64,000 nucleotides of DNA from SZUA-35 sp037969565 (GCA_037969565.1 JBBKXQ010000103.1:1-64000), one strand, 5' to 3'; positions 54,364 through 63,880 are shown, counted from the stretch's first letter. Translations and numbers: made by a program. The notes: generated by a model from the letters alone, not told the origin.

Positions 54364-56625
54364 ATGCGCAGCCGTCACACCATTGCAGCCGTTGCTGCCA
54401 TTGCTTGTCTGCAACTCGTTGCACCCAGCGGCGCCACTGCGGCCGCCACTGATGAGGTCGTCACTCGCCCCGGTGAAGTGGTCATCGAAACCGTTCCTGG
54501 TGTCTCGCCCTCCGATCCCGAGGTGCTTGCCTCCGTCGAGGCCACGCGGGCCGAGCAACAGATCGCTTTCGACGAAACGGCGGCGTCTTCGGCACCCCGT
54601 CGGTCGGCGGCCCTCACTTCTGCTGGAATCGCTGTCACGTTCGTCGAGCCGTCGACACCCAACGACGTGCGAGCGGTGGTGAACGCCGCCGTCGCCGACT
54701 GGAACGCAGCCTTGGCGACCAGCACCAACGGTCCGATTTCCCTGGCCTTCGATTGGTCGAACCAAGGCGGCAGCGGCGTGTTGGGCTTCGCCGGCCCGAC
54801 CCAGTACATCAAGCGGGGAGATTCGTTCATACCGACAGCGTTGGCGAACACGCTCGACAACAGGGACTACACCGACGGCCACGAGATCGTGGTCACGATC
54901 GCCAGTGAGTATTACAACACCGGGTGGTATGTGAGCACCGATGCCAACGTGCCGGGCAACAAGATCGACCTTTACGGAACGATTCTCCACGAGATCGGCC
55001 ACGGACTCGGCTTCCTCGGTTCGGTGCAGGGTCCGGCCGACAATCCCCGATTGGCCGACCAACCCGACAAGTACGACACACTGGTTTCGGTCGATGGCGC
55101 CAAACTTCTCACCCTGCCCAACCCCAACGGCTTCCTCACATCCAACAACCTCGACATCGCCATCGGCGGAGGTTCGGTCCACCGCATCTATGCCCCGACC
55201 CGATTCCTCCTCGGGAGTTCGTTCAGCCACTTCGACGAACTCGCCTACCCAAGCGGAAGCGCTGGATCGCTCATGACCCCCTCGCTGTCGAATGGAGAAG
55301 TCGAACGACAACTCGATGGGCCGACCCTCGGTGTGATGGCCGAATCAGGTTGGCCGATGGACGTCCTCCCGCTGACACCGACGATCGCCTCCACCCAGAT
55401 GGGACAAGGGTGGGTCACAACCAACTGGGCGGTTGATCTGCGCCAGCGTGGTACGCCCGCCACCGATTACATCGTGCAAGCCCTGCTGAACGGTGGAGTT
55501 GTGAGCGCGGTCACCACGCCCGGTGCGGCCACCACTGCCACGCTGTCCGGCCTCACCACCGGTTTCAACTACACGATTCGGGTCACGCCTCGAACGAACG
55601 GCAAGGCCGGCATCCCGGCAACCACGACCATCGCCTTGGTGCTGCCACCCGGGCCTCCCCTGTTCGTTTCGGTGATCGGGTCCGACTTCAACCGCACCGT
55701 GAGTTGGACAGCCGGCCCCGATGGCGGAAGCCCGATCACGAGCTATGTCATCGACGCTTCGCTGAACGGTGGCGCTTACGTCAACCTCGGCTCCACCTCC
55801 GACACCTCGCTTGCCACTCCCACCCTCACCAACGACGTCTATCAGTTCCGGGTTCGGGCCGTCAGCGCCAATGGTTCCAGCGACTACGGCTACTCGCTCC
55901 CCGTTGGATTCACCAACACCGTCGTTCGGCCCTTCCCCCTCGACGGACAAATTGCGCGGCTCTACCAGGCCTATTTCCGGCGTGCTCCCGACGCGGCGGG
56001 AATGAACTACTACTTGGGTCTCCGTGCTCAGGGCACATCACTGGCCAACATCTCTTCGGTTTTCGCCGTGTCCAGCGAGTTCATCGATACCTATGGGCAG
56101 CTCGGCAATCGGGCGTTCATCACCCAGCTCTATCGGAATGTGCTGGGACGAGAAGGCGATCCGGCCGGCATCAACTACTGGACAGGACAGCTCGACACCG
56201 GAGCCAGCCGGGGCGAGGTCGTGGTCGGATTCTCCGAATCGGCCGAGTTCATCCGGGCCACGCAGACGGCTGCGGCCCAAACATCGGTCGACGCAGCCAT
56301 CTACCGCCTCTACCTCTCCTACTTCCTGCGGCCGCCCGACGATGCCGGATCGGGCTACTGGAGCCGTCAGGTCAGCAACGGTGCGCCCCTGACCGCCGTT
56401 TCGGAAGCGTTCGCGGCTTCGGCCGAATTCGTCAACCGATATGGCAGCCTCACGAACGCGCAGTTCATGAAGCTCGTGTATGCGAACGTGCTCACCCGCC
56501 AGCCTGACACTGCGGGTTTCAACTTTTGGCTCGGTCGGCTCGACGCCGGCCTCGGCCGGGGAGACGTGATGCAGGGGTTCGCCGATTCGCCCGAATTCGT
56601 TCTTCGTACCGGAACGGTCAAGTAG
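54364..56625 (+). CDS. Secreted zinc-protease-like protein with fibronectin III and DUF4214 repeats
   Basis: 753 residues. A signal peptide (MRSRHTIAAVAAIACLQLVA) is preceded by AAGGA before the ATG at 54364. The catalytic domain has LHEIGHGLGFLG at 208-219: HExxHxxG is present but the third zinc His expected three residues after the Gly is a Gly, so another ligand must serve or the enzyme is altered. Two fibronectin type III-like modules follow (about 335-435 and 436-515), then about 230 residues with four DUF4214-like repeats (IARLYQAYFRRAPDAAGMNY, FITQLYRNVLGREGDPAGIN and two more). Likely secreted or cell-surface. Convergent with hemL, 6 nt apart. Confidence 0.88.
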   Translation: MRSRHTIAAVAAIACLQLVAPSGATAAATDEVVTRPGEVVIETVPGVSPSDPEVLASVEATRAEQQIAFDETAASSAPRRSAALTSAGIAVTFVEPSTPNDVRAVVNAAVADWNAALATSTNGPISLAFDWSNQGGSGVLGFAGPTQYIKRGDSFIPTALANTLDNRDYTDGHEIVVTIASEYYNTGWYVSTDANVPGNKIDLYGTILHEIGHGLGFLGSVQGPADNPRLADQPDKYDTLVSVDGAKLLTLPNPNGFLTSNNLDIAIGGGSVHRIYAPTRFLLGSSFSHFDELAYPSGSAGSLMTPSLSNGEVERQLDGPTLGVMAESGWPMDVLPLTPTIASTQMGQGWVTTNWAVDLRQRGTPATDYIVQALLNGGVVSAVTTPGAATTATLSGLTTGFNYTIRVTPRTNGKAGIPATTTIALVLPPGPPLFVSVIGSDFNRTVSWTAGPDGGSPITSYVIDASLNGGAYVNLGSTSDTSLATPTLTNDVYQFRVRAVSANGSSDYGYSLPVGFTNTVVRPFPLDGQIARLYQAYFRRAPDAAGMNYYLGLRAQGTSLANISSVFAVSSEFIDTYGQLGNRAFITQLYRNVLGREGDPAGINYWTGQLDTGASRGEVVVGFSESAEFIRATQTAAAQTSVDAAIYRLYLSYFLRPPDDAGSGYWSRQVSNGAPLTAVSEAFAASAEFVNRYGSLTNAQFMKLVYANVLTRQPDTAGFNFWLGRLDAGLGRGDVMQGFADSPEFVLRTGTVK

Positions 56626-56631
56626 CGGGAG

Positions 56632-57999
56632 TCAGGCGGCGGCGATTGCTGCCGCCGACGCCGCCGCAGCCTCGAACGTCTGATCGAGGTCGGCTGGGGT
56701 GTGGCTGAGGCTGGGGAACATCGCCTCGTACGCCCCGGGCGCGAACGCAATTCCCCGATCGAGCATCCCGTGGAAGAACGGGGCGTAATGACCGAGATCA
56801 GCTGAGGCCTTTGCGTCGTCGTAGTTCCGCACCGGTGCGTCGGCAAAGAACAAACCGACCAGCGGGCCGACCTGTGGGACCTGGACGGCAAGGCCGGAGC
56901 CAGAGATGGCCGCCTCGAGGCCTGCGGCCAAGGCCGCTGCCGTTGCAGTGAGCTGCTCATAGCGATCGTCGGAGAGTTGACGAAGGGCGGCGAGCCCAGC
57001 TGCTGTGGCCAGAGGGTTTCCTGACAATGTTCCGCCCTGATACACGGGCCCGAGTGGCGCCACATGACTCATCAGGTCGCGGGAACCACCGAACGCGCCA
57101 ACAGGAAGTCCGCCACCGATCACCTTGCCGAACGCCCACACGTCAGGCGTCACGCCCGACCAGGCGGTGGCGCCTCCCCGACCGAGGCGGAAGCCGGTGA
57201 TGACTTCGTCGAAGAACAGAAGGGCGCCGACCCGGTCGCACTCGTCTCGACAGGCCTGGAGGAATCCCGGCTCTGGCTCGACCAGACCCATGTTGGCTGC
57301 CACCGGTTCAATGGCGAGAACGGCCGTGTCGTGGTCGAGCGTGGGGACCACGTTGTAGGGCCACACAACCGTGTCGGCGACGGCGGCCTCGGTCACACCA
57401 GCAGAACCGACAAGACCCTGGTTTGCCACTCCTGAGCCACCGGCAACCAGCAAGGAATCAACATGGCCGTGATAGCACCCGGCGAACTTCACGATCTTCG
57501 ACCGCCCCGTTGCTCCTCTTGCGAGCCGGATGGCCGACATCGTGGCCTCCGTACCCGAGGATGTCATGCGGATCATCTCGATGCCTGGCACCCACTCGGC
57601 GATCAGCTCGGCCATCTCGACTTCACGAAGCGTGGGCGCCCCAAAGGTGGTGCCCCGGGTAGCGGCGTCCTGTATGGCGGCGATGACGGCCGGATCGGCG
57701 TGGCCGAGAATCGACGCTCCATAGCTCTGGACGTAATCGAGATATTCGTTGCCCTCCGAATCGAAGACGCGACTGCCCTTGGCCCGCTCGACGAAATAGG
57801 GGATGCCGCCGACCGAGAGAAATGCTCGGACGGGAGAGTTCACGCCACCGGGAAGCACTCGCTTGGCTCGCTCGAACAACGCTTCGTTCGATGACCCGGC
57901 AGGGCCATTTGATTCGGCAGGGCCATTTGATTCGGCAGGGGCACTTGATTCGGCAGCGGCATTTGATTCGGCAGGGCTCGGGACGGCAGAGGTGGTCAC
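56632..57999 (-). CDS. hemL: Glutamate-1-semialdehyde 2,1-aminomutase
   Basis: 455 residues, PLP enzyme that makes 5-aminolevulinate from glutamate-1-semialdehyde, the last step of the C5 route. Landmarks: RVLPGGVNSPVRAF, SSGTEATMSAIRLARGATGR, FDEVITGFRLGRGGA and the PLP lysine K292 in AFGKVIGGGLPVGAFGG. The first about 38 residues are a Pro/Ala/Glu/Ser/Asn repeat encoded by 18-bp DNA repeats and are not part of the family fold. The initiation codon at 57999 could also be further in. It is the last gene of the rex-hem series, 13 nt after hemB. Confidence 0.95.
   Translation of the reverse strand: MTTSAVPSPAESNAAAESSAPAESNGPAESNGPAGSSNEALFERAKRVLPGGVNSPVRAFLSVGGIPYFVERAKGSRVFDSEGNEYLDYVQSYGASILGHADPAVIAAIQDAATRGTTFGAPTLREVEMAELIAEWVPGIEMIRMTSSGTEATMSAIRLARGATGRSKIVKFAGCYHGHVDSLLVAGGSGVANQGLVGSAGVTEAAVADTVVWPYNVVPTLDHDTAVLAIEPVAANMGLVEPEPGFLQACRDECDRVGALLFFDEVITGFRLGRGGATAWSGVTPDVWAFGKVIGGGLPVGAFGGSRDLMSHVAPLGPVYQGGTLSGNPLATAAGLAALRQLSDDRYEQLTATAAALAAGLEAAISGSGLAVQVPQVGPLVGLFFADAPVRNYDDAKASADLGHYAPFFHGMLDRGIAFAPGAYEAMFPSLSHTPADLDQTFEAAAASAAAIAAA
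57898..57969 (-). repeat. Four 18-bp tandem repeats at the 5' end of hemL
   Basis: Units at 57898, 57916, 57934 and 57952 differ by few bases; the first two are identical. In the hemL frame each gives PAESN plus Gly/Ala/Ser. A degenerate fifth unit follows. Copy number can vary without breaking the frame. Confidence 0.88.
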
Positions 58000-58012
58000 G
58001 CTGCCAGTGTGG

Positions 58013-58996
58013 TCACGCTTGGAGGCGCTCGGCTACTTCGGCCGCCAGATAGGTGAGGATCACGTCGGCGCCCGCCCGCTTGATCGAGGTGAGGATCTCG
58101 ATCGCCGCTGCGTCTCCGTCGATCCAGCCGTTGGCGGCGGCCGCCTTGAGCATCGCGTACTCACCGCTCACGTGGTAGGCGACCACGGGCACGTCGACCT
58201 CAGCTCGCACATCGGAGATGACGTCGAGGTACGTGAGTGCCGGCTTCACCATGACCATGTCGGCCCCTTCGGCAAGGTCGAGGCGAACCTCCTCGAGTGC
58301 CTCCCGACGATTTCTCGGATCCTGTTGGTATCCCTTGCGATCGCCACCGTCGGCAATGGTCACGTCGACGGCATCTCGGAAGGGGCCATACATCGAACTC
58401 GCGTATTTGGCCGAGTAGGCGAGAATCAGGACATCGGTGAATCCCTCGCTGTCGAGCGCTCGGCGAATGGCCCCGACCTGTCCGTCCATCATCCCGGACG
58501 GGGCCACGATGTCGGCCCCGGCTCGAGCCTGGGCGACGGCTGCCTTCTGGTAGAGGTCGAGCGTGGAGTCGTTGTCGACTTCGCCGTTGTCGTCGACGAT
58601 CCCGCAATGGCCGTGGCTGGTGTACTCGTCGACACAGAGATCGGCAATCAGCACGATCTCGTCGCCGAATCGTTCACGCAGTCGACCGAGGGCCACCTGC
58701 ACGATCCCGTTCGGGTTCCACGCTTGTGAACCCTCGGCGTCCTTCGTTTCGGGTATCCCGAAGAGCACCAGGGCCGGAATGCCGAGAGTCACCAACCGGG
58801 CGACTTCGGTCTCGAGCGAGTTGAGGGTGTGTTGGCTCACGCCGGGGAGCGAGTCGATCGCTACCGGCGAATCGATTCCTTCGCGAACGAAGAGCGGTGC
58901 CACGAGATCATCGATGGACAGTGAGGTTTGGGCCACCATCCGACGGAGAGCATCGGTGCGGCGAAGGCGTCGAAGACGCCGCTGGGGAAACGTCAT
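58013..58996 (-). CDS. hemB: Porphobilinogen synthase (delta-aminolevulinate dehydratase)
   Basis: 327 residues. It joins two aminolevulinate molecules to porphobilinogen. Active-site lysines are in ILAYSAKYASSMYGPF and MVMVKPALTYLD. The metal region is DLCVDEYTSHGHCG: the first and last cysteines of the zinc site are present, but the middle one is Asp, a mixed type. ATG at 58996 overlaps the hemD stop by one base. Cytoplasmic. Confidence 0.96.
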   Translation of the reverse strand: MTFPQRRLRRLRRTDALRRMVAQTSLSIDDLVAPLFVREGIDSPVAIDSLPGVSQHTLNSLETEVARLVTLGIPALVLFGIPETKDAEGSQAWNPNGIVQVALGRLRERFGDEIVLIADLCVDEYTSHGHCGIVDDNGEVDNDSTLDLYQKAAVAQARAGADIVAPSGMMDGQVGAIRRALDSEGFTDVLILAYSAKYASSMYGPFRDAVDVTIADGGDRKGYQQDPRNRREALEEVRLDLAEGADMVMVKPALTYLDVISDVRAEVDVPVVAYHVSGEYAMLKAAAANGWIDGDAAAIEILTSIKRAGADVILTYLAAEVAERLQA

Positions 58997-59757
58997 CAGG
59001 CGAGGCTACGCACGGTTGCCGCAATCAGGCCATCGGTGGTGTGCGGGTCGGCCACTGCGGCCACCTCGAGACCACGGTGGCGCGCCATCTCTGCGGTACT
59101 GGGCCCAATGGCAACCACGACGGGCGGGACGTTCTCGAGTCCGAGAACCTCGATCAACCGGTCGGCGGTCGATCCGGAGGTGAGGAGCACCGCGTCGGCC
59201 TCTCGAGCCGCAGCGAGGTCGGCTTCGGTTTGGCGCGGCAGGGCCGACGCGTAGGCGACAACGGATTCAACGACGGCACCGCGGGCCCCGAGCACCGTGA
59301 TGAGTTCCGAGCTGGCCAGTTCGGCCAGCGGGGCCAGGATCCGAACCGAGGTGGTTGTCGACTGATCCGTCGCTGCTCGACGATCCAGGGGCAGGGCCTG
59401 CGCCAGAGCAGATGCCGTTGCGTCGGCTGGCATGAAGGCCACGCCGAGTCCCGACTCGGTTGCGGCCTCTGCCGTGGCCGGTCCAACGGCGGCAACGAGT
59501 GTGCTCGACGGCCACTGGTCGACAAGTGCGACGAGCGCTCGCACCGAATTGGCCGACGTGAAGGTGACCCAATCGAATTCATCGATCCGACGAGCGGCTG
59601 CAGCGAGAGCCACACCGCCATCGGGGGGACCCACGATCTCGAGAAGCGGAAGTCGAACCACCGATGCCCCGAGATTCTCCAGTCCACTGATCAGGTCGTG
59701 GGCCTGGTCGGCAGGGCGACACACAACAACGGTGAAGCCATCGAGCGGCTGACTCAC
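58996..59757 (-). CDS. hemD: Uroporphyrinogen-III synthase
   Basis: 253 residues with the two-domain HemD pattern: PLDGFTVVVCRPADQAHDLI, DWVTFTSANSVRALV, VAAVGPATAEAATESGLGV, ADAVLLTSGSTADRLIEV and VVAIGPSTAEMARHRGLEV. It closes hydroxymethylbilane to the type III ring. Separate from hemC, not fused to a methyltransferase. Overlaps hemC by 4 nt. Confidence 0.93.
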   Translation of the reverse strand: MSQPLDGFTVVVCRPADQAHDLISGLENLGASVVRLPLLEIVGPPDGGVALAAAARRIDEFDWVTFTSANSVRALVALVDQWPSSTLVAAVGPATAEAATESGLGVAFMPADATASALAQALPLDRRAATDQSTTTSVRILAPLAELASSELITVLGARGAVVESVVAYASALPRQTEADLAAAREADAVLLTSGSTADRLIEVLGLENVPPVVVAIGPSTAEMARHRGLEVAAVADPHTTDGLIAATVRSLA

Positions 59758-60671
59758 GGCAGATCGAGGCGAGATCGGAGTTGGCGGGCAGCCTCGGCCC
59801 CCAGCTCGGCGATGTCGCCCTCCAAGGGGTGCCCGACTTCCAACGTGACTCGTTCGAGTCGCGTCTCATCTTCGGAGGCAAGCACCGCTCGCAGGCGAAG
59901 CGATCCACCGTCGAGGAGCTGGGCGTGTGCTCCCGCCGGCAGGTCACAGTCACCGCCGAGTTCGACCAGAAATCCACGCTCGGCCTCGACGCGGCAACGG
60001 CTCGGCCCGTGATCGATCGAGGCGAGCCTTTTCCTCAGCTCGTGATCGTCGTTGCGACATTCCACAGCAAGAGCACCTTGACCGACCTGCGGGATCATCA
60101 GCGACGGATCGAGAACATCCACGTTTCCAGGTTCGATACCCAGGCGGCTGAGCGCGGCATTGGCCATCACGATCGCGTCCATGACCTGGGCGCCGTCGAC
60201 CGGCGGGGCGTTGAGCTGTCCGAGACGGGTCTGGATGTTTCCCCTCAGTCCGACGAATTCCAGATCGGGTCGGAGGTGTTGGAGCTGCACCCGCCGACGG
60301 TTCGACCCGGTCGCCACGGTGGCCCCGATCGGCAGTTGGGCGAGGGAACAACCGATGAGTGCGTCGCGATCGTCGCCCCGTTCCGGGAACGCGGCCAGCA
60401 CGAGCCCATCGGGTGTTTCGGCCTGCAGGTCCTTGGCCGAGTGGACGGCAATGTCGGCCTGACCGAGAAGGACGAGCTGCTGGATCTCCTTGCTGAACGC
60501 GCCCTTGCCACCGAGCTCGGCAATCGGAACACTGAGATCTCGATCGGCGAATGTTTCGGTCGAGATGATCTCGATCTCGACCGAGGGGTCTACCCCAGTG
60601 AGAAGATCGGCCACATGATGGGCCTGCCACAGGGCTAGTGGACTTTGACGGGTGGCGATCCGAACGATCAC
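59754..60671 (-). CDS. hemC: Hydroxymethylbilane synthase (porphobilinogen deaminase)
   Basis: 305 residues. IATRQSPLALWQAHHV, GGKGAFSKEIQQLVLLGQAD, VHSAKDLQAETPDGL, and VELGGDCDLPAGAHAQL with the cysteine that binds the dipyrromethane cofactor. Four PBG units are joined in order. Overlaps hemA by 4 nt. Confidence 0.96.
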   Translation of the reverse strand: MIVRIATRQSPLALWQAHHVADLLTGVDPSVEIEIISTETFADRDLSVPIAELGGKGAFSKEIQQLVLLGQADIAVHSAKDLQAETPDGLVLAAFPERGDDRDALIGCSLAQLPIGATVATGSNRRRVQLQHLRPDLEFVGLRGNIQTRLGQLNAPPVDGAQVMDAIVMANAALSRLGIEPGNVDVLDPSLMIPQVGQGALAVECRNDDHELRKRLASIDHGPSRCRVEAERGFLVELGGDCDLPAGAHAQLLDGGSLRLRAVLASEDETRLERVTLEVGHPLEGDIAELGAEAARQLRSRLDLP

Positions 60672-61957
60672 GAGAGCCCGAAGAGCTCCCGCACTGCTTC
60701 CGCCAGTCGATCCCCACGATGTGAACCCGACGCTGAACGCAGCCCTACCGACGGCTCGTGGAGCATCTTCTTCACGATGGCCCTGGTGAGTGCGTCGACC
60801 GCTGCGGATTGGGCAGGATCAAGACTGTCGAGGTGTTTGGCGTAGTGGTCGAGCTCACCGCTACGAACAGCCTCGGCCCAGCGGTGCATGCTGCCCAGGA
60901 GTGGTTCGACTTCTTCGGCACTGCTCGTTGCCCGATAGCGGACGATTTCTGCATCGACCACGGCTCGAGCCGAGACCACTTCCTTTTGCCGTTCTTCGAG
61001 TCCACGATTGGCGAAAGCCTGGAGGTCGGAGAGAACAAGCAGATCGACCCGATCAGATCCGATGACGGCGGGGTCGACATCGCGAGGCACGGCGAGGTCG
61101 AGAATCAGCAGTCGGTCGGCTCCGATGCCGGAAGGCTCGCGCTGGGCGGTTCGGGCCTCGCAGGCTCGAGCCACGAGGTCGGCGTCGAGAACCTGGCCCG
61201 GAGCACCAGTGGCGCTGATGACGACATCGGCAGCTGCGACCGCCCCTTCGAGATCGTCGAATGAATGAACGCTCGCTCCGATCGCGGCGGCGATCTCGGT
61301 GGCTCGCAGGGCGGTGCGGTTGGTGACGGTGACGGCGACGTCTTCACTCTTGATGAGGGCGGTGGCCACACCCGAGCCGACTTCGCCAGCGCCGATCAAC
61401 AACACACGCATGCCGGTGAGATCGCCGAGCCGCTCCCGAACCAAGCTGACCGCAGCGTGCGATATCGAGGCCGTGCGGCGACCGATGGCGGTGTCGGTGC
61501 GGACCCGTTTGCCGGAACTGATGGCGTGTTCGAAGAGCGGACCCAACAGGGGGCCGACCGAACCCTCGATGCGGGCCGTTTCCCAAGCGTTGCGAATCTG
61601 CCCAAGGATCTCGTGTTCTCCGAGGACCGCAGAATCGAGTCCGGCGGCAACCGAGAAGAGATGCTCGATTCCTTCGTTGTTGAAGTGCACGTAGAGGTGC
61701 GGGGCGAACACGGCATCGTCGACACCGGCCACGAGGGCCAAGGCATCCCGCACTTCGCGGTAGGCATCGTGGAAGCGTTCGGCGTGAACGTAGACCTCGG
61801 TGCGGTTACACGTGGACAACACCACGGCCTCGTTGATGAACTCACCAGAGACGATCTCGCTCAGCGCCTTCGGCAGCACGTCGGCCGAGATCGTCATCTT
61901 CTCGAGCACCGAAAGAGGAGCCGAGCGATGATTCAGGCCGATTGCGATGACGGTCAT
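60668..61957 (-). CDS. hemA: Glutamyl-tRNA reductase
   Basis: 429 residues, first committed step of C5 haem synthesis: it reduces Glu-tRNA to glutamate-1-semialdehyde with NADPH. MTVIAIGLNHRSAPL start, VVLSTCNRTEVYVHAERFHD with the catalytic Cys, and a Rossmann loop MRVLLIGAGEVGSGVATAL. The ATG at 61957 has GAGGAG upstream and was preferred over a longer open frame to 62152, which overlaps rex. rex lies 139 nt upstream. Confidence 0.96.
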   Translation of the reverse strand: MTVIAIGLNHRSAPLSVLEKMTISADVLPKALSEIVSGEFINEAVVLSTCNRTEVYVHAERFHDAYREVRDALALVAGVDDAVFAPHLYVHFNNEGIEHLFSVAAGLDSAVLGEHEILGQIRNAWETARIEGSVGPLLGPLFEHAISSGKRVRTDTAIGRRTASISHAAVSLVRERLGDLTGMRVLLIGAGEVGSGVATALIKSEDVAVTVTNRTALRATEIAAAIGASVHSFDDLEGAVAAADVVISATGAPGQVLDADLVARACEARTAQREPSGIGADRLLILDLAVPRDVDPAVIGSDRVDLLVLSDLQAFANRGLEERQKEVVSARAVVDAEIVRYRATSSAEEVEPLLGSMHRWAEAVRSGELDHYAKHLDSLDPAQSAAVDALTRAIVKKMLHEPSVGLRSASGSHRGDRLAEAVRELFGLS

Positions 61958-62096
61958 TGGACTCCTCGGGTGCCGAATGCACCGCAGCACCGGCCATGCC
62001 GACTGCTGCAACAACTGAACCGGGGCTGGAAGCAGCGGATTCCCCATTCTCGCCGGGAAATGGTCGTCTGCACCACTCGGGTGGGGGTGGAACGTG

Positions 62097-62801
62097 TCAC
62101 GTCGACGAAGACTCCTGCTCGAGGTGCCGGGCGAGCGGCACTCCGACGCCACTCCGAACGCCTGCGGACCGCTGTTGGTAGAAACTCAAAATCTGGAGTT
62201 CGGTGGCGAGGTCGACCCGTCGGACTTCCACATCCTCGGGAACATCGATGCCGATGGCGGTGAAGTTCAAGAGCGAAGTGAGCCCGGCTGCCACCATGAG
62301 GTCGGCGGCGGCTTGGGCGGCGTCGGGTGGTGTGGCGATCACGGCGACGGCCAAGTGCTCGCGAATGACGATCTCGGCGGCGGCGTCGACGTGTTCAACG
62401 GTGATGCCGGCCACGGTTTGCCCGACGACGCCGGCGTCGACGTCCAATAGTGCCCTCACCGGGAAGCCTCGGCTACCGAGCCCGTCGTAGTTTGCGAGCG
62501 CTCTCCCCAGGTTGCCAACGCCCACGATCGCCACCGGCCACTCCTGATTGAGACCGAGGACCACGCTGATCTCGTAAACCAAGTACTTCACGTCGTAGCC
62601 GACTCCGCGCGTGCCGCTGATGCCGAACGACGCAAGATCTCGACGCAGTGTCGCAGGATTCACCCCGGCCAACTCCGCCAGTTGGTCGGACGAGACCATC
62701 GCCGAGTTGTCCGCCGCGAGATCGACCAACCGCTGGAGATAACGGGGAAGCCGGGCGACGGTGGCCTCGGAAACGCGCCCGGTGTCGGAGTTGTTGCTCA
62801 C
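62097..62801 (-). CDS. rex: Redox-sensing transcriptional repressor Rex
   Basis: 234 residues. N-terminal winged helix (RVSEATVARLPRYLQRLVDL, SSDQLAELAGVNPATLRRDL, FGISGTRGVGYDV) and a Rossmann domain with AIVGVGNLGRALANY that binds NADH or NAD. The C-terminal helix contacts the partner subunit. High NADH releases Rex from its operators. GTG start at 62801. It is directly upstream of hemA-C-D-B-L, as in the rex-hemACD cluster of Streptomyces. A candidate operator lies at 53029. Confidence 0.95.
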   Translation of the reverse strand: MSNNSDTGRVSEATVARLPRYLQRLVDLAADNSAMVSSDQLAELAGVNPATLRRDLASFGISGTRGVGYDVKYLVYEISVVLGLNQEWPVAIVGVGNLGRALANYDGLGSRGFPVRALLDVDAGVVGQTVAGITVEHVDAAAEIVIREHLAVAVIATPPDAAQAAADLMVAAGLTSLLNFTAIGIDVPEDVEVRRVDLATELQILSFYQQRSAGVRSGVGVPLARHLEQESSST

Positions 62802-62876
62802 CGGATCGCTTCAACGAAAAGGATGCTCACGACGTCGAGCTACTCACTCGGAGTTCCGCGGCGCGAGGCGATCGAC

Positions 62877-63719
62877 ATGCCAAGAGGCTACGAACCCACG
62901 CTCGATTTCACAAATGAACAAACTGACATGTTGGAACGTCAGTCCTCATCTCGACCGGGCGACCGCCGATGGGAGGTTCTGAGCAAAAGTCGCTTCCGCC
63001 GTCGAGAAGTCCGTCGCTACTCGAGCCTTCTCTGGATGCTCTGCTTCAGCGCGATCCTGATTTCGACTGCCCTCACCGCCTCGGCGGCCGGCGCCGACGA
63101 GCGCGACGACGAGCAACAGTTCTACGCCCTCATCAACGAACTTCGAATTTCTCGAGGACTCCAACCACTGGTGGTCCACGCCGAACTCGTGTCAACGGCG
63201 AGGGGCTGGGCCCAGGTCGTTGCCGACGCCGGCGCCATCAGTCATGCTCGGGACCTCTCGATCGGTGTGACCGAACGGTGGGCCCTTCTCGGTGAGAACG
63301 TCGGCGTGACCTCGAATTCGGTGCAGCGCGTCTTCGACGCATTCGTGGCGAGTCCCACGCACTACCGGAATCTGGTCGAGTCATCGTTCGATCACATCGG
63401 CGTGGGAGTGGTCACGGGATCCGACGGTCGGCTCTACACGGTCCATCGATTCATGGACCTCGTCGGCCAACCCCAACCGGCAGCGCCCGCAGTGCCCGAT
63501 CCCGCGCCGGTCGTACCCCAAGCCACCGCTGTACCCAACACCACGAACCCTCCGGCGACCGCTCCGACCACCACGCCGCCTGCGAGCTCGGCTCCTGCGA
63601 CCGCCCCTCCTGCGGCTGCGCCAGCCACCACCGAGCCTGTCACGACCGTGCCCGTCGGCGCCGAACGTTCGAGCCGGTTCATCGACGTCCTCCTGGAACT
63701 CGACGCCGCCGGCATCTAG
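62877..63719 (+). CDS. Secreted CAP (SCP-like) domain protein
   Basis: About 280 residues. A basic N-terminus and the hydrophobic segment LLWMLCFSAILISTALTASA form a signal or anchor. The CAP domain (about residues 80-195) has LINELRISRGLQPLVVHAEL, ARGWAQVVADAGAISHARDL, LLGENVGVTSNSV and FVASPTHYRNLVESSFDHIG. A Pro/Thr/Ala-rich low-complexity tail of about 70 residues follows and ends in a short conserved-looking segment. The start is uncertain: ATG at 62877 (GAGG upstream), 62823 or 62928. Divergent from rex. The role is unknown; CAP proteins act outside the cell. Confidence 0.82.
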   Translation: MPRGYEPTLDFTNEQTDMLERQSSSRPGDRRWEVLSKSRFRRREVRRYSSLLWMLCFSAILISTALTASAAGADERDDEQQFYALINELRISRGLQPLVVHAELVSTARGWAQVVADAGAISHARDLSIGVTERWALLGENVGVTSNSVQRVFDAFVASPTHYRNLVESSFDHIGVGVVTGSDGRLYTVHRFMDLVGQPQPAAPAVPDPAPVVPQATAVPNTTNPPATAPTTTPPASSAPATAPPAAAPATTEPVTTVPVGAERSSRFIDVLLELDAAGI

Positions 63720-63813
63720 GTCCCGTTCCGCGTTGTGATCACGGGCCCTGCGCAGCAGCACGGCGAGCGCAGGAACTGGGCCTCCATACGTCGGAGAACC
63801 TCTGATCCAAACG

Positions 63814-63832
63814 CTTTTCGGTCTGCGAAAAG
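63814..63832 (+). terminator. Hairpin after the CAP gene
   Basis: CTTTTCG-GTCTG-CGAAAAG, a 7-bp stem with a 5-nt loop, 94 nt after the CAP gene stop and about 50 nt before the regulator start. It may be a weak terminator or a site in the regulator leader. Confidence 0.4.
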
Positions 63833-63880
63833 TTTGCGATCGCGGTGGCGAATAGTGTCGCGACCAACGAGGGGGATGCC

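Noticed and set aside
62907..62913. TTCACAA half of a Rex operator between rex and the CAP gene
   Set aside because: The other half is not present at the right spacing on either side, so it is only a half site; autoregulation of rex cannot be claimed from it.
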